Under the pieces are notes generated by a model. The model ran no database searches, had not been told where the DNA came from, and saw nothing but the letters and a program-made list of their open reading frames with translations. 64,000 nt of DNA from Cylindrospermum sp. FACHB-282 (GTDB lineage: Bacteria; Cyanobacteriota; Cyanobacteriia; Cyanobacteriales; Nostocaceae), in contig NZ_JACJRJ010000006.1 of assembly GCF_014697195.1 (NCBI RefSeq), positions 62,001-126,000 of the forward strand, read 5' to 3'. Every line of letters starts with the position of its first letter. The stretch's first letter is position 1. The position numbers were made by a program, and so were the translations under genes. Below, piece by piece: positions 44,863 through 54,537 of the stretch.

Positions 44863-45066
44863 TAGGACTTACGCATAGACAGGAAACACCAAATATGTGT
44901 TCTTGGTTAAGTCTCTTGTAGGGTGCGTCAGACCCAATAATTCGGCAATAATGAACAGATTTTTGCCATCTGACGCACCCTACAAAGCCATGCTCTCCTA
45001 AAAGCCGAAAATGACCAATTATCGTTGATCCATATCGTGTCTAATTTGTATAGTGCGTAAGTCCTA
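44863..45066. mobile_element. 204-bp MITE with TAGGACTTACGCA ends, copy 2
   Basis: Begins with TAGGACTTACGCA and ends with its complement TGCGTAAGTCCTA, as in the element at 20947-21111. The interior has its own inverted pair (GTAGGGTGCGTCAGA and TCTGACGCACCCTAC). Inserted just upstream of the subtilase gene, whose apparent first codon lies in the element's end. Confidence 0.85.
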
Positions 45067-45276
45067 GTTTAGTTGTGAGTCGGTGCAGTCTTCTCCGCAA
45101 GGGGGAAGGGCAGCCACTGATGTGTCACTAGATTTTGGATCAGGAACCACCAATGAAAGGATAGCTTTAACGAAACCCATCTCCCTTAATCAAAAGGGCG
45201 GGATCAAAGTTATGAGCATGGATGCAATATTTTGTTACAATGCCTACAGACGAAGACGCTTAAAAACCCACCAGCC

Positions 45277-45984
45277 ATGACCCAAAACCTATCTAAAAAG
45301 CCCATTGTGATTTCTCCATCCATCCTATCAGCCGACTTTAGTCGTCTGGGTGATGATATTCGTGCCGTAGATGCGGCGGGAGCAGATTGGATTCATGTTG
45401 ATGTAATGGACGGTCGTTTTGTACCTAATATTACAATAGGTCCTCTGGTTGTGGAGGCGATTCGTCCGATTACAACAAAACCGCTGGATGTCCACTTGAT
45501 GATTGTGGAACCAGAGAAGTATGTTGAGGGTTTCGCCAAAGCTGGTGCTGATATTATTTCTGTACACGCCGAGCATAACGCTTCGCCCCACCTGCATCGC
45601 ACTCTCGGACAAATCAAAGAACTCGGTAAAAAAGCGGGAGTGGTACTTAACCCCGGTACTCCTCTAGAGCTAATTGAATATGTGCTGGAGCTTTGCGATT
45701 TGGTACTGATTATGAGTGTCAACCCCGGCTTTGGCGGTCAAAGCTTTATTCCCTCTGTTGTGCCCAAAATTCGCAAGCTGCGTCAAATGTGTGATGAACG
45801 CGGTCTTGACCCCTGGATTGAAGTGGATGGGGGACTGAAGGCAAATAATACCTGGCAAGTGTTGGAAGCAGGAGCTAATGCGATCGTTGCTGGTTCCGCT
45901 GTGTTTAATGCTCCCGATTATGCCGAGGCGATTAGGAATATTCGTAACAGCAAGCGTCCTACACCAGAATTAGCCACAGTTTAA
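45277..45984 (+). CDS. rpe: Ribulose-phosphate 3-epimerase
   Basis: 235 residues with all family blocks: [61 protein letters not shown] and [12 protein letters not shown]. Interconverts ribulose 5-phosphate and xylulose 5-phosphate in the Calvin cycle and pentose phosphate pathway. The frame reaches back to TTG 45232, but ATG 45277 gives the standard N-terminus. Confidence 0.97.
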   Translation: MTQNLSKKPIVISPSILSADFSRLGDDIRAVDAAGADWIHVDVMDGRFVPNITIGPLVVEAIRPITTKPLDVHLMIVEPEKYVEGFAKAGADIISVHAEHNASPHLHRTLGQIKELGKKAGVVLNPGTPLELIEYVLELCDLVLIMSVNPGFGGQSFIPSVVPKIRKLRQMCDERGLDPWIEVDGGLKANNTWQVLEAGANAIVAGSAVFNAPDYAEAIRNIRNSKRPTPELATV

Positions 45985-46050
45985 TCCATTTGTGAACCTC
46001 CCTAACGGGAGACAAAGCGCCAACATCATGTTGAATTGATCATTAGCCAC

Positions 46051-46090
46051 AAAAAAAGAAGGCTGGATAATAGCCACCCTTCTTTTTTTT
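46051..46090. terminator. Rho-independent terminator after rpe
   Basis: AAAAAAAGAAGGCTGG and CCACCCTTCTTTTTTTT form a strong stem around a short loop, with an A-tract on one side and eight T on the other. It can act for rpe. Confidence 0.85.
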
Positions 46091-46284
46091 GTAAATATTT
46101 TTGGCTGGTGATTATTCTCAAAAGCCAACAATCCGGTTTTGAAAAGAAAGCAGGTAATTAGTAAAAAGCAAAAATCATTTTTTACTTTTTACAAGAATAT
46201 GCGGGATGCGTAAAGCTCAGTCACGAAGAGTGCTGAGATATAAGCGACACGAGGGATTTTAATCCCCGTGGTCAAAATATTCTA

Positions 46285-46383
46285 TCAATTGGTTCCGTGG
46301 TGTGGGTCTTCAATATATCTTCTAATACCTTCGCTACTAAGGTTTCCTGCTGTTGATACAAAATAAAAGTAAAATCTTGGTTT
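46285..46383 (-). pseudogene. C-terminal remnant of an IS200-type TnpA (Y1) transposase
   Basis: Read on the minus strand: PRFYFYFVSTAGNLSSEGIR then RYIEDPHHGTN and stop (46285). The Y-F-VSTAGN...IRRYIE pattern is the usual end of IS200-type Y1 transposases. An in-frame stop lies right upstream. A hairpin at about 46248-46272 (CACGAGGGATT / AATCCCCGTG) follows the stop, as expected for a left end. Confidence 0.55.
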
Positions 46384-46401
46384 GGGTTAGATTCATTTCA
46401 G

Positions 46402-47223
46402 TTGCCGATGCCAATCAATCTGGATTATTCAAAGATTAAAGAATACAGAATACTGCCAAGAAATAGAGAATTCTACTTAGAATTTGTCTATAAACAAGAT
46501 GTCAAAACCCCAATAGTTGATAAGTTGAAAGTTCTCGGTATTGACCACGGGCTAAACAACTGGTTAACTTGTGTCTCCAATATTGGTACATCTTTTATTG
46601 TTGATGGTTTGCATCTTAAAAGTTTGAACCAATGGTTTAACAAATCTGTAGCTAAAATCAAAGAGAATAAACCTCAAGGTTTTTGGTCAAACAGGCTTGC
46701 AGCAATTACAGAACAACGCAATCGTCAGATGAAAGATGCAGTTAATAAAGCTGCAAGGATTGTAATTAACCACTGCATTGATAATCAAATTGGCTCTATT
46801 GTTTTTGGTTGGAATACTGGCCAAAAAGATGGTGCGAACATGGGGGCAAAAACAAATCAGAAGTTTGTTCAAATCCCGACAGCAAAACTAAAAAACCGTA
46901 TTGAACAGTTATGTGAACAATACGGAATATATTTTATCGAAACTGAAGAAAGTTATACCTCCAAGGCATCTTTCCTAGATAATGATGTTCTACCTACAAT
47001 CGGTGAAAAACCCGATAGGCATAGCCGTGCCGAAGGCATAGGGTGGAAAAGTAGTGGTACTAGAACAAATCGCGGTTTGTTCAAGACTTCAACCGGAATT
47101 AAAATAAATGCAGATTGCAATGGTGCTGCAAATATTATCCGTAAAGTAGAGATGATGGCTAAATTTGATTTAGCTGGAATCAGTAGGGGCTGTTTGAGTC
47201 AGCCCAAGAAAGTTCTTTTATAG
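46402..47223 (+). CDS. TnpB-like RuvC nuclease of an IS605-type element, N-terminally truncated
   Basis: 273 residues, against about 370-400 for complete TnpB, so the N-terminal wedge/REC part is largely missing. RuvC motifs: LGIDHGLNNWLT (first Asp), FGWNTGQK at the place of the usual Glu strand, FIETEESYTSKAS with an alternative Glu, a zinc-finger region without the usual CxxC, and INADCNGAANI (last Asp). TnpB is an RNA-guided DNA nuclease in intact elements. The missing N-terminus and CxxC pairs suggest it is inactive. A hairpin at 47237-47257 (CTCAG..GAC/CTGAG) marks the probable right end. Confidence 0.75.
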   Translation: MPMPINLDYSKIKEYRILPRNREFYLEFVYKQDVKTPIVDKLKVLGIDHGLNNWLTCVSNIGTSFIVDGLHLKSLNQWFNKSVAKIKENKPQGFWSNRLAAITEQRNRQMKDAVNKAARIVINHCIDNQIGSIVFGWNTGQKDGANMGAKTNQKFVQIPTAKLKNRIEQLCEQYGIYFIETEESYTSKASFLDNDVLPTIGEKPDRHSRAEGIGWKSSGTRTNRGLFKTSTGIKINADCNGAANIIRKVEMMAKFDLAGISRGCLSQPKKVLL

Positions 47224-47274
47224 ACTCTTCTGGAATCTCAGTGTCTTTAGACCTGAGAGGCTCAACAGCTATTG

Positions 47275-47997
47275 TCATCTGCTGATTCTTGCCCACTTGG
47301 TTACTTTCCAAATAGTAAAAAATAAAGTCCCAGAAAGCAAAGCTCCGAGATTCCATTTCACAGAATTCTTCAGCAAGTTCAGCCTCTGAGAAGACTGAGT
47401 GGCTTTTGCTTGAGTTGTAATTTGAGTCTTGGCTTTGGAAACTTCTGACAAGACTTGAGATTTTAATTCTTCAGGATTTTTACCTTCAATGCCTCGACCT
47501 TGGCTCTTCAAAAAACCATCTATTTGTTCTGGTGTAGCCGCGTTTAATTGCTTCTCTACTTGTTCAGCCTGAGATATTTGTTGCTGCGATGCAGTAGTAA
47601 TTTGAGCCGCAGCTTGTTTATTGAGCCGCACAGTGTTACCGATTCCCAATGGAATTAGTAAGAAAAATAATAGTGCAAACAATAAAGTTAGCCAAGATAA
47701 GACCTTGACAAATAAAATTTCCCATTTAGATCGCCCATGCAACTCTCCATAAAACACCAGCGCTAGCCCAATTAAGGGTACTGGTACTCGTTCAACTAGT
47801 GCCCCAAAGGTTTGAAATTCCCAAACAGGGTTCATAAAGTTTGGCGGGACAAACATCTCAATGATGTCGAAAAGTGCTAATAGTAACAGACCATAGCCCA
47901 GCACTCGCAACAAAGTCATTGAGCTTAATTGGCTGAAGGCGAAGTCTTGTAGCTCTTGTACTACAGGAATTAATTTATCGTTATTTGATTTAGTCAT
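47275..47997 (-). CDS. HpsJ-like membrane protein
   Basis: 240 residues. Membrane segments near 28-48 (LRVLGYGLLLLALFDIIEMF), 70-82 and 95-118, then an Ala/Gln-rich helical region (AAAQITTASQQQISQAEQVE) and a last membrane segment WNLGALLSGTLFFTIWK. This matches HpsJ-type proteins linked to hormogonium polysaccharide and motility in filamentous cyanobacteria. Single gene convergent with the TnpB remnant. Confidence 0.75.
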   Translation of the reverse strand: MTKSNNDKLIPVVQELQDFAFSQLSSMTLLRVLGYGLLLLALFDIIEMFVPPNFMNPVWEFQTFGALVERVPVPLIGLALVFYGELHGRSKWEILFVKVLSWLTLLFALLFFLLIPLGIGNTVRLNKQAAAQITTASQQQISQAEQVEKQLNAATPEQIDGFLKSQGRGIEGKNPEELKSQVLSEVSKAKTQITTQAKATQSSQRLNLLKNSVKWNLGALLSGTLFFTIWKVTKWARISR

Positions 47998-48121
47998 GTT
48001 GTTAGCAAAATAGAAAACAAAGACAAGAATTAAAGTTTGCCTTAAACAGAGTTACTGTTCTTACGAAGAGCAATAAATATTCTCCGGTAGCTTGTAGTTA
48101 TGCAAATTACCAAATATAGTT

Positions 48122-48352
48122 TTACACAAAGTCTGAATCTTCAGTTGCTACAGTCCTAAAATCTCCCTTGAACTGGGAGACTGTAGAGGGGTGGGGTAGA
48201 TGGGTAGTCTTGAAAATATTGGCTTTACCCCTAATCTCTTCTGGTTTTGGTTTGTCTATCGGTTTCGCCAGCAATACTCTTACTAAGACCAAGAGGGTAC
48301 TAACCAAGGTTACAAATAAAAACAGAAACCGTAGTTGTTTCCACTGTCTCAT
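48122..48352 (-). CDS. Possible small membrane-anchored protein
   Basis: 76 residues: a basic start MRQWKQLRFLFLFVTLVSTL, one hydrophobic segment and a polar tail. An overlapping plus-strand frame (48168-48440) is also open, and neither has a clear ribosome binding site. The membrane-anchor pattern makes the minus-strand reading slightly better, but it may be no gene at all. Confidence 0.3.
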   Translation of the reverse strand: MRQWKQLRFLFLFVTLVSTLLVLVRVLLAKPIDKPKPEEIRGKANIFKTTHLPHPSTVSQFKGDFRTVATEDSDFV

Positions 48353-48476
48353 CGCCTTGATGACTCCACATACGCATGACTTTGTTATTCATGTTACTAA
48401 GGTGAGCAACAATAGAATAATTACAACAAGATTACCGTAATTATACCAAATAAGCCAGAGCTTTCTTCAACACAAA

Positions 48477-48529
48477 AATCGGGTGTTGAATTGTCAATTT
48501 TTACACACTCAACACCCATGATTTTTACA
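48477..48529. other. Inverted repeat in a 570-bp non-coding stretch
   Basis: AAAATCGGGTGTTGA pairs with TCAACACCCATGATTTT, separated by about 20 bases. It lies in the gap 48353-48924, which otherwise holds the 71-bp repeat and its flank and no gene I can support. Could be a terminator-like structure or repeat relic. Confidence 0.5.
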
Positions 48530-48588
48530 ATTAATTACTGATTGTACCTTGCTGGTGTTCGCTCTCAAACTGAGAAAATGACAACTCA

Positions 48589-48659
48589 CATCTTGCACCA
48601 ATTGCCAAAAGCCGTGAACTAAAGTTCCGGCTAAAAGCAAAAACCAGTTAAAACTGGTT
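48589..48659 (-). repeat. 71-bp double-hairpin repeat, copy 2
   Basis: Inverted copy of the 1061-1131 repeat with the same two hairpins. Beyond it, the block AGGGCTAATTGAGAATG(A)TGCAA (48718-48740), with its own AGCCCTAAAT..GAAGGGCT hairpin, also recurs beside copy 1. Confidence 0.85.
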
Positions 48660-48924
48660 AAGACTTGAGCTTAGTTAGCTGTCTTCTAACTTCAGTTTTC
48701 AGCCCTAAATTTATTGAAGGGCTAATTGAGAATGATGCAAGATAATAAGCTGTTCCACATTTAACTTGTATATTCTGAGCAGCCGGGACGCCTACCCTAC
48801 AAGAGATGTATAATTTCACATTATGCAAACTAGATGTGGTTTAGCTGCTCCTGAGATTTTGTTGATAGACAACTTGGCTCAAATTATATCAGCGTGAAAA
48901 ATGAGCGTGCCCCAAGTGATTAGC

Positions 48925-49599
48925 CTATGCTTTGGCGGTATCTTTTTGTGCTAATGCCCGTTTGCGGCGCAAAATGACACCAAAACCAGCAGCTGTCAAT
49001 GAACCCAACATAGTTAAAGGTTCGGGAACTTCTGGAGGATAGTCAGGATTACCGGCTGAATTAACATCGCCAATGATTAGATTTGAACTGACTGAGTAAT
49101 CACGGGCATTGAACACACCAAATCCTATCGTGTATGTTCCACCTTGTTGGAAGGTGTAGGAAGTTTGAGATGTAGTTTGTCCATAATTACCAACTTGGGC
49201 TACATCAGCCAGCTGATAGGCTGAAGATGCTATGGAGTAAAATGAGAAGTCGTTATAGGGTAAGTAATCGCTCGTCTGGAATTTCCAATTGAAGGTCAAA
49301 ACGTCATTAGCTTGCACTGTAATGGTGTTTTTAATTGCAGAGCCATTGGTAGGGTTTGTATTAAGTGTATTCAAAGTACCAGAACCTAATCCTAAAAATG
49401 ACTCAACAACATTTTGTGATGTACCATTATCAGTGTATAGTACCGCTCCGTTAGTAGTCAGGTACACGTTGCCAGTTGTTTGCCATCCAGTAAAGTTGTC
49501 TAAATTGATAACTGCTGCTTGAGATGGACTAGGAGCAAACAGGAATGTTGCGCCGATACCAGCAAGCAATAAATTTTTTGTTAAGGTAAGTTCAGTCAT
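48925..49599 (-). CDS. PEP-CTERM exported protein, copy 1
   Basis: 224 residues. Signal peptide NLLLAGIGATFLFAPSPSQA, a beta-rich body with FTFQ-type repeats (SYTFQQGGTYTIGFGVFN), and a PEP-CTERM end VPEPLTMLGSLTAAGFG followed by RRKR. Such proteins are processed by an exosortase and placed on the cell surface or in the matrix. It has 19 extra residues (VNSAGNPDYP region) before the PEP motif compared with the next copy. Upstream leader shares GTACTTCTATA and GGGTAGGG blocks with the paralog. Confidence 0.88.
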   Translation of the reverse strand: MTELTLTKNLLLAGIGATFLFAPSPSQAAVINLDNFTGWQTTGNVYLTTNGAVLYTDNGTSQNVVESFLGLGSGTLNTLNTNPTNGSAIKNTITVQANDVLTFNWKFQTSDYLPYNDFSFYSIASSAYQLADVAQVGNYGQTTSQTSYTFQQGGTYTIGFGVFNARDYSVSSNLIIGDVNSAGNPDYPPEVPEPLTMLGSLTAAGFGVILRRKRALAQKDTAKA

Positions 49600-49771
49600 T
49601 ACAGTAATTCCTCCAAAAAAAGTTAGATTGTGATCAGGATGTTAGGGTCTAACACCCCTACCCTAGGGAAACGTCTATGGCGTACTTCTATACTTAGCTT
49701 GTGTTACCCTAGGGGGTCTTGCTACAGTCGGGGTTTAAATCCCCTTATGTAACAATTTTCAATACTTGTTC

Positions 49772-50389
49772 TTATGGGATTGTACGTTTGCGGCGCAAAA
49801 CGACACCAAAACCAGCAGCTGTCAATGAACCCAAGATAGTTAAAGGTTCGGGAACTTCGTCAATGATTAGTTTTGAGCCGTAGACGGAATCAATGCTATT
49901 GAACACACCAAATCCTATCGTGTATGTTCCACCTTGTTGGAAGGTGTAGGAAATTTGAGATGTAATGTTTCCATAACTACCAACTTTGGCTATATCAGCC
50001 AGCTGATAGGCTGAAGATCCTATGGAGTAAAATGAGAAGTCGTTAAAGGGTAAGTAATCATTCGCCTGGAATTTCCAATAGAAGGTCAAAACGTCATTAT
50101 CTTGCACTGTAATGGTGTTTTTAATTGCAGAGCCATTGGTAGGTGTGGTATTAAGTGTATTCAAAGTACCAGAATCTAATCCTAAAAATGACTCAACAGC
50201 ATTTTGTGATGTACCATCCTCGCTGTTTAGTGACACTCGGTTAGTAGTCAGATTAACGTTGCCAATTGTTTGCCATCCAGTAAAGTTGTCTAATTTGATA
50301 ACTGCTGCTTGAGATGGACTAGGAGCAAACAGGAATGTTGCGCCGATACCAGCAAGCAATAAATTCTTTGTTAAGGTAAGTTCAGTCAT
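49772..50389 (-). CDS. PEP-CTERM exported protein, copy 2
   Basis: 205 residues, tandem paralog of the preceding protein and nearly identical in signal peptide and C-terminus (EVPEPLTILGSLTAAGFG, RRKR). Differences cluster in the middle surface loops. Its 5' flank is also duplicated, so both gene and leader were copied together. The 900-bp region upstream (50390-51296) holds only a dead gene fragment (50925-51190). Confidence 0.88.
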   Translation of the reverse strand: MTELTLTKNLLLAGIGATFLFAPSPSQAAVIKLDNFTGWQTIGNVNLTTNRVSLNSEDGTSQNAVESFLGLDSGTLNTLNTTPTNGSAIKNTITVQDNDVLTFYWKFQANDYLPFNDFSFYSIGSSAYQLADIAKVGSYGNITSQISYTFQQGGTYTIGFGVFNSIDSVYGSKLIIDEVPEPLTILGSLTAAGFGVVLRRKRTIP

Positions 50390-50924
50390 TGCAGTAATTC
50401 CTCCAAAAAAAAGTTGGATTTTGATCAGGATGTTAGGGTCTATACCCCTACCCTACGGGAACGTCAAGGGCGTACTTCTATATGGGATGTTGGTTAGAAT
50501 TACTGGAGCAGTTGTGCAAGCAACTGAAAGCTACAACTTATATTTGATATAGAAGATTTGATATCCAAAAGCACTCAGCAAAATGAGTAGGTTTGGATAA
50601 AGCGTATGTATGTAGCTTAAAGTAGCTGATCAATGATACACAAGCAGTATTATTACGAATTTAGGGTGTATAATCAATGGTTGTGACTTGACTTTATGGA
50701 AACTTTAGGTTGATAAATTACAATAAAGGTTAATTTTTTTAAGATTAAGCTATATTCCATAAGGATTAGCAGCAGCCAATAAAGCTTTAATGGTGTATAA
50801 AATTTCTATGAACTGACTGTTAATCTCAATGAGTATACTTGCGTGGAGTTTCAGCAAAATTACTGTGAATTGTTATAAATAAGTTATAAAGGCGTATATG
50901 TACGTAAGTAAGCGCATTTCCTAT

Positions 50925-51190
50925 CTAAAATTTGGATAGGAAAATATCTGGGTGGTTATGATAGGCGAAGGGTGCAAGTTTACTGACGTCATCAGCACTC
51001 ATGCGGTTGGGGTTATGGGTGAAAAGCCTTAGCTGTTGCGCTAGATGACGTTCGTCGAGTCCTCTGGTTTTCAACTGTTTGAAAAAGGCGCGTGCTACAT
51101 CGTCTCGTTATTCATTCTGATAGCGCAGCGTGACGTAATACCATTTCACAAAAGCCCGATACAAATCATCCGTTTTTAATTCTTTCCCCC
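50925..51190 (-). pseudogene. Fragment of an unrecognised protein gene with one stop
   Basis: On the minus strand the frame reads TDDLYRAFVKWYYVTLRYQNE, one stop, then RDDVARAFFKQLKTRGLDE, RHLAQQLRLFTHNP and MSADDVSKLAPFAYHNHPDI to a TAG at 50925. Codon usage and the continuity across the single stop indicate former coding sequence. No start or ribosome binding site. Family unknown. Confidence 0.55.
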
Positions 51191-51296
51191 TGCAAGAAAG
51201 CCCCCTACCTCCCTGCACCCCTGCCTCCCAATTAATCACATTTAAAAATAAAATTGCTTTTATTTTGAGAAGAGTTATTGCCAAGAAGTATGAGTT

Positions 51297-51479
51297 TTAA
51301 TCAAGCTTTTTTTTGAGATTGTCTTTCACGTCTTCAACAGCGTGGCGGACTTCGCTTTCGGCTTGCTTTGATTTGCCTTCAGCTTTATCTTTTGGATCTC
51401 CAGTAACATTGCCTATTGCTTCTTGGGCTTTGCCTTCAATATTTTTAGCTGTGGCTTTTGTCCGTTCTTCTAAGCTCAT
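51297..51479 (-). CDS. CsbD-family stress protein
   Basis: 60 residues: MSLEERTKATAKNIEGKAQE, AIGNVTGDPKDKAEGKSKQA, then a lysine-rich end. This is the CsbD pattern (GK-xxEAxGxxTGD). Members are induced by general stress in bacteria; the molecular role is unknown. A GGAGAG site lies just upstream on the minus strand. Confidence 0.92.
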   Translation of the reverse strand: MSLEERTKATAKNIEGKAQEAIGNVTGDPKDKAEGKSKQAESEVRHAVEDVKDNLKKKLD

Positions 51480-51760
51480 TTTGCTCTCCTACATTTTATA
51501 GTTTGAAGTAATTTGTTATCACTTTTACAAGTTAACTTAAGGTTTCTACTTAAGCCTTCTGTCGTAGGGTATATTAGTTATCTATCCAAAAAGAGAGATA
51601 ATAAGAGTCAGTGAATGTATGCTATTGTGGGGCTGAGTTGTAACTAGAGTTTTTGCCAAATTTAGATTTAGCCACCTAGATCATCAGTTATGAGGATGCT
51701 ATCGAAGCAAGTTAGGTTGCTACCAAAATACTAATTGTTGGTTATTGAATTTTGAAAACG

Positions 51761-51795
51761 AAAAAAACCGGTGTCATAAAGAAACCGGTTTAATA
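51761..51795 (-). terminator. Terminator of the GxRPI-repeat gene
   Basis: On the minus strand AAACCGGT and ACCGGTTT pair and are followed by a T-run; it lies about 25 bases after the stop at 51820. The rest of the 340-bp gap to 51479 shows no gene. Confidence 0.75.
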
Positions 51796-51819
51796 AAGTT
51801 ATAAAGATGATATTTTTAT

Positions 51820-52218
51820 CTAATCTAAAAAACCCATGAGAATTTCAGAATCATCAATATCATTGGATGCCATTGGACGTTTTCCAAAGGACGAATAGTT
51901 TTCAGAAACTACCAATGAACTTGAACCAATTGGACGAATACCAGATAAGTTAATACTGCTAACTATTTCAAATGTATGGGCACCAATTGGACGAATCCCC
52001 ATTGAGTTATAGGTTTGAACTATTTGCAAGGTACTGGTGCTAATGGGACGTAACCCAGCAGCTGAAAATGTTTCAGCAATCTTTAAGCCGCTGTTGTCAA
52101 TGGAACTAACTCCAGCAACGGCAAGTGTCCCTTGAGCATCCGGCACTGGCTGTTCAGTACTTGGCTCTACTTTATCTGAATTAAAATTCTGATCTTGGTA
52201 ATTTGTATCTTCCACCAT
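51820..52218 (-). CDS. Repeat protein with G(I/L/K)RPI motif, hypothetical
   Basis: 132 residues. After an acidic, disordered N-terminus the protein has about five units of 21-22 residues with a variable strand and a fixed end: SAAGLRPIST, NSMGIRPIGA, NLSGIRPIGS, SSFGKRPMAS. Units carry alternating LQIVQTY / FEIVSSI / LVVSENY strands. No signal peptide, no known family to me. A hairpin terminator follows. The 317-bp gap upstream to uvrB (52219-52535) holds promoters at most; no gene seen. Confidence 0.8.
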   Translation of the reverse strand: MVEDTNYQDQNFNSDKVEPSTEQPVPDAQGTLAVAGVSSIDNSGLKIAETFSAAGLRPISTSTLQIVQTYNSMGIRPIGAHTFEIVSSINLSGIRPIGSSSLVVSENYSSFGKRPMASNDIDDSEILMGFLD

Positions 52219-52535
52219 TGTTTCTCCCTTGGAATTGGCAAGTTTTTGCCGAAAACTAAATTGTTTTGCCAGTGCTGCTAATACTCATAACTCAACACCT
52301 CTGGCTTGTTAACTGAATTTTACAATAATTAAGTAAAGATAAACTTTTTTCCTATAATACTAAGAGTTTAACCTTAAAAAACTACCTGTACCTATAAGTA
52401 TTCTCAATACTGACATATAAGTAGAATTAAATCTTTTTGTAAAAAATTATTACTATTTATGAGTTTGTCCAGGCTGGTGTAACGGTTGCCTGTTGGTATC
52501 GTTAGTATGGGATAGGGTATTTCCGCATAACTGTA

Positions 52536-54533
52536 ATGGCAGATTTTGGTCTTCAAGCTCCCTTTGCTCCGACTGGCGATCAACCACAAGCGATCGCACA
52601 ACTCGTTACTAGCATCGAAGCAGGTAATCGTTACCAAACTTTACTGGGAGCTACGGGAACTGGTAAGACATTTTCAGTAGCAGCAGTAATTGAGAAAGTG
52701 GGGAAACCTACCTTGGTGCTGGCCCATAACAAAACCTTGGCGGCACAGCTTTGTAATGAGTTGCGGGAGTTCTTCCCCAAAAACGCCGTTGAGTATTTTG
52801 TCAGTTACTACGATTACTATCAGCCAGAAGCGTATATTCCAGTCACCGACACGTATATTGAAAAAACGGCGGCGATTAATGATGAAATAGATATGTTGCG
52901 GCACTCAGCGACGCGATCGCTATTTGAACGCCGTGATGTCATTGTCGTAGCTTCCATTAGCTGCATTTACGGTTTGGGAATGCCCGCCGAATACCTGAAA
53001 GCAGCCATTCCCCTGCAAATAGGCATGGAAGTTAATCAACGTCAAATTTTGCGGGATTTGGCATCAGTGCAGTATAGCCGCAACGATATAGAAATGGGAC
53101 GGGGAAAGTTTCGCGTCCGGGGTGATGTCTTAGAAATTGGCCCGGCTTATGAAGACCGAATTATTCGCGTTGAGTTTTTTGGCGATGAAATCGACGCAAT
53201 TCGTTATATTGACCCGGTGACAGGTGAAATTCTCAAAAGTTTGGAAGCAGTGAATATCTACCCTGCACGTCACTTTGTCACCCCAGAAGAACGGTTAGAA
53301 GTCGCTTGTCAGGACATCGCCGCCGAATTAAAACAGCAAAAATTAGCATTAGAAGCAGATGGCAAATTATTAGAAGCGCAACGCATAGATCAGCGGACAC
53401 GCTACGATTTGGAAATGTTGCGCGAAGTCGGTTATTGCAACGGCGTAGAAAACTATTCTCGTCACTTAGCAGGAAGGCAAGCTGGAGAATCGCCAGAATG
53501 TTTAATTGATTATTTTCCTAAAGATTGGCTGTTAGTAATTGATGAATCTCACGTTACCGTCCCGCAAATTCGTGGTATGTATAACGGTGACCAAGCCAGG
53601 AAAAAAGTTTTAATAGATCATGGTTTTCGCCTTCCCAGCGCCGCTGATAACCGTCCTTTAAAAGCAGAGGAATTTTGGCAAAAAGCCAACCAGTGTATTT
53701 TTGTTTCTGCTACCCCAGGGAATTGGGAATTAGAAATTTCTGAAGGTCATATTGTTGAGCAAGTGATTCGACCAACTGGAGTAATTGATCCAGAAATTAA
53801 TGTCCGGCCGACAGAAGGACAAATTGATGATTTGTTAGGAGAAATTAAAGATAGAGTTGACCTCCATGAACGGACGCTGATTACCACATTAACCAAGCGG
53901 ATGGCGGAAGATTTGACCGCATATCTCCAAGATAAGGGAATTCGGGTAAGATATTTGCATTCAGAAATTAATTCTATTGAGCGCATTGAGATTTTACAGA
54001 ATTTGCGCGAAGGCACTTTTGATGTGTTGGTTGGGGTGAATTTGCTGCGGGAAGGTTTGGATTTACCGGAAGTTTCCCTTGTGGCAATTATGGATGCAGA
54101 TAAAGAAGGTTTCTTGCGTGCAGAACGTTCTTTAATTCAAACTATTGGACGTGCGGCGCGTCATATCCGAGGAAAAGCAATCATGTATGCTGACAATTTA
54201 ACAGGTAGCATGATTAAAGCTATTGATGAAACTGACAGACGGCGGGGAATTCAAATGGCGCACAACCGGATGCACGGAATTACACCGCAACCGATTATCA
54301 AAAAATCGAGTAATGCGATTTTGTCTTTTTTAGATGTATCTCGGCGGTTGAGCGCAACTGATTTGAAAATTGTTGATGAACATATAGATGAATTACCGTT
54401 AGAACAGATTCCGGCCTTGGTTTCGCAATTAGAAGCGCAGATGAAAGAGGCGGCGAAGAAGTTAGAATTTGAAGAAGCGGCAAAATTGCGCGATCGCATC
54501 AAGCATCTGCGAGATAAAATGTTAGGACGTTAA
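52536..54533 (+). CDS. uvrB: UvrABC system subunit B
   Basis: 665 residues, full length. Walker [17 protein letters not shown] near residue 40, beta-hairpin region [32 protein letters not shown] (helicase DE-H box), motif [21 protein letters not shown] and the C-terminal UVR motif [19 protein letters not shown]. Verifies DNA lesions in nucleotide excision repair with UvrA and UvrC. Followed after 4 bp by a Uma2 gene on the same strand. Confidence 0.98.
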   Translation: MADFGLQAPFAPTGDQPQAIAQLVTSIEAGNRYQTLLGATGTGKTFSVAAVIEKVGKPTLVLAHNKTLAAQLCNELREFFPKNAVEYFVSYYDYYQPEAYIPVTDTYIEKTAAINDEIDMLRHSATRSLFERRDVIVVASISCIYGLGMPAEYLKAAIPLQIGMEVNQRQILRDLASVQYSRNDIEMGRGKFRVRGDVLEIGPAYEDRIIRVEFFGDEIDAIRYIDPVTGEILKSLEAVNIYPARHFVTPEERLEVACQDIAAELKQQKLALEADGKLLEAQRIDQRTRYDLEMLREVGYCNGVENYSRHLAGRQAGESPECLIDYFPKDWLLVIDESHVTVPQIRGMYNGDQARKKVLIDHGFRLPSAADNRPLKAEEFWQKANQCIFVSATPGNWELEISEGHIVEQVIRPTGVIDPEINVRPTEGQIDDLLGEIKDRVDLHERTLITTLTKRMAEDLTAYLQDKGIRVRYLHSEINSIERIEILQNLREGTFDVLVGVNLLREGLDLPEVSLVAIMDADKEGFLRAERSLIQTIGRAARHIRGKAIMYADNLTGSMIKAIDETDRRRGIQMAHNRMHGITPQPIIKKSSNAILSFLDVSRRLSATDLKIVDEHIDELPLEQIPALVSQLEAQMKEAAKKLEFEEAAKLRDRIKHLRDKMLGR

Positions 54534-54537
54534 CGTT

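Noticed and set aside
48168-48440. A 90-codon plus-strand frame overlapping the small minus-strand gene
   Set aside because: No ribosome binding site and a composition unlike a protein; the minus-strand frame has a sensible membrane anchor, though it is weak as well.
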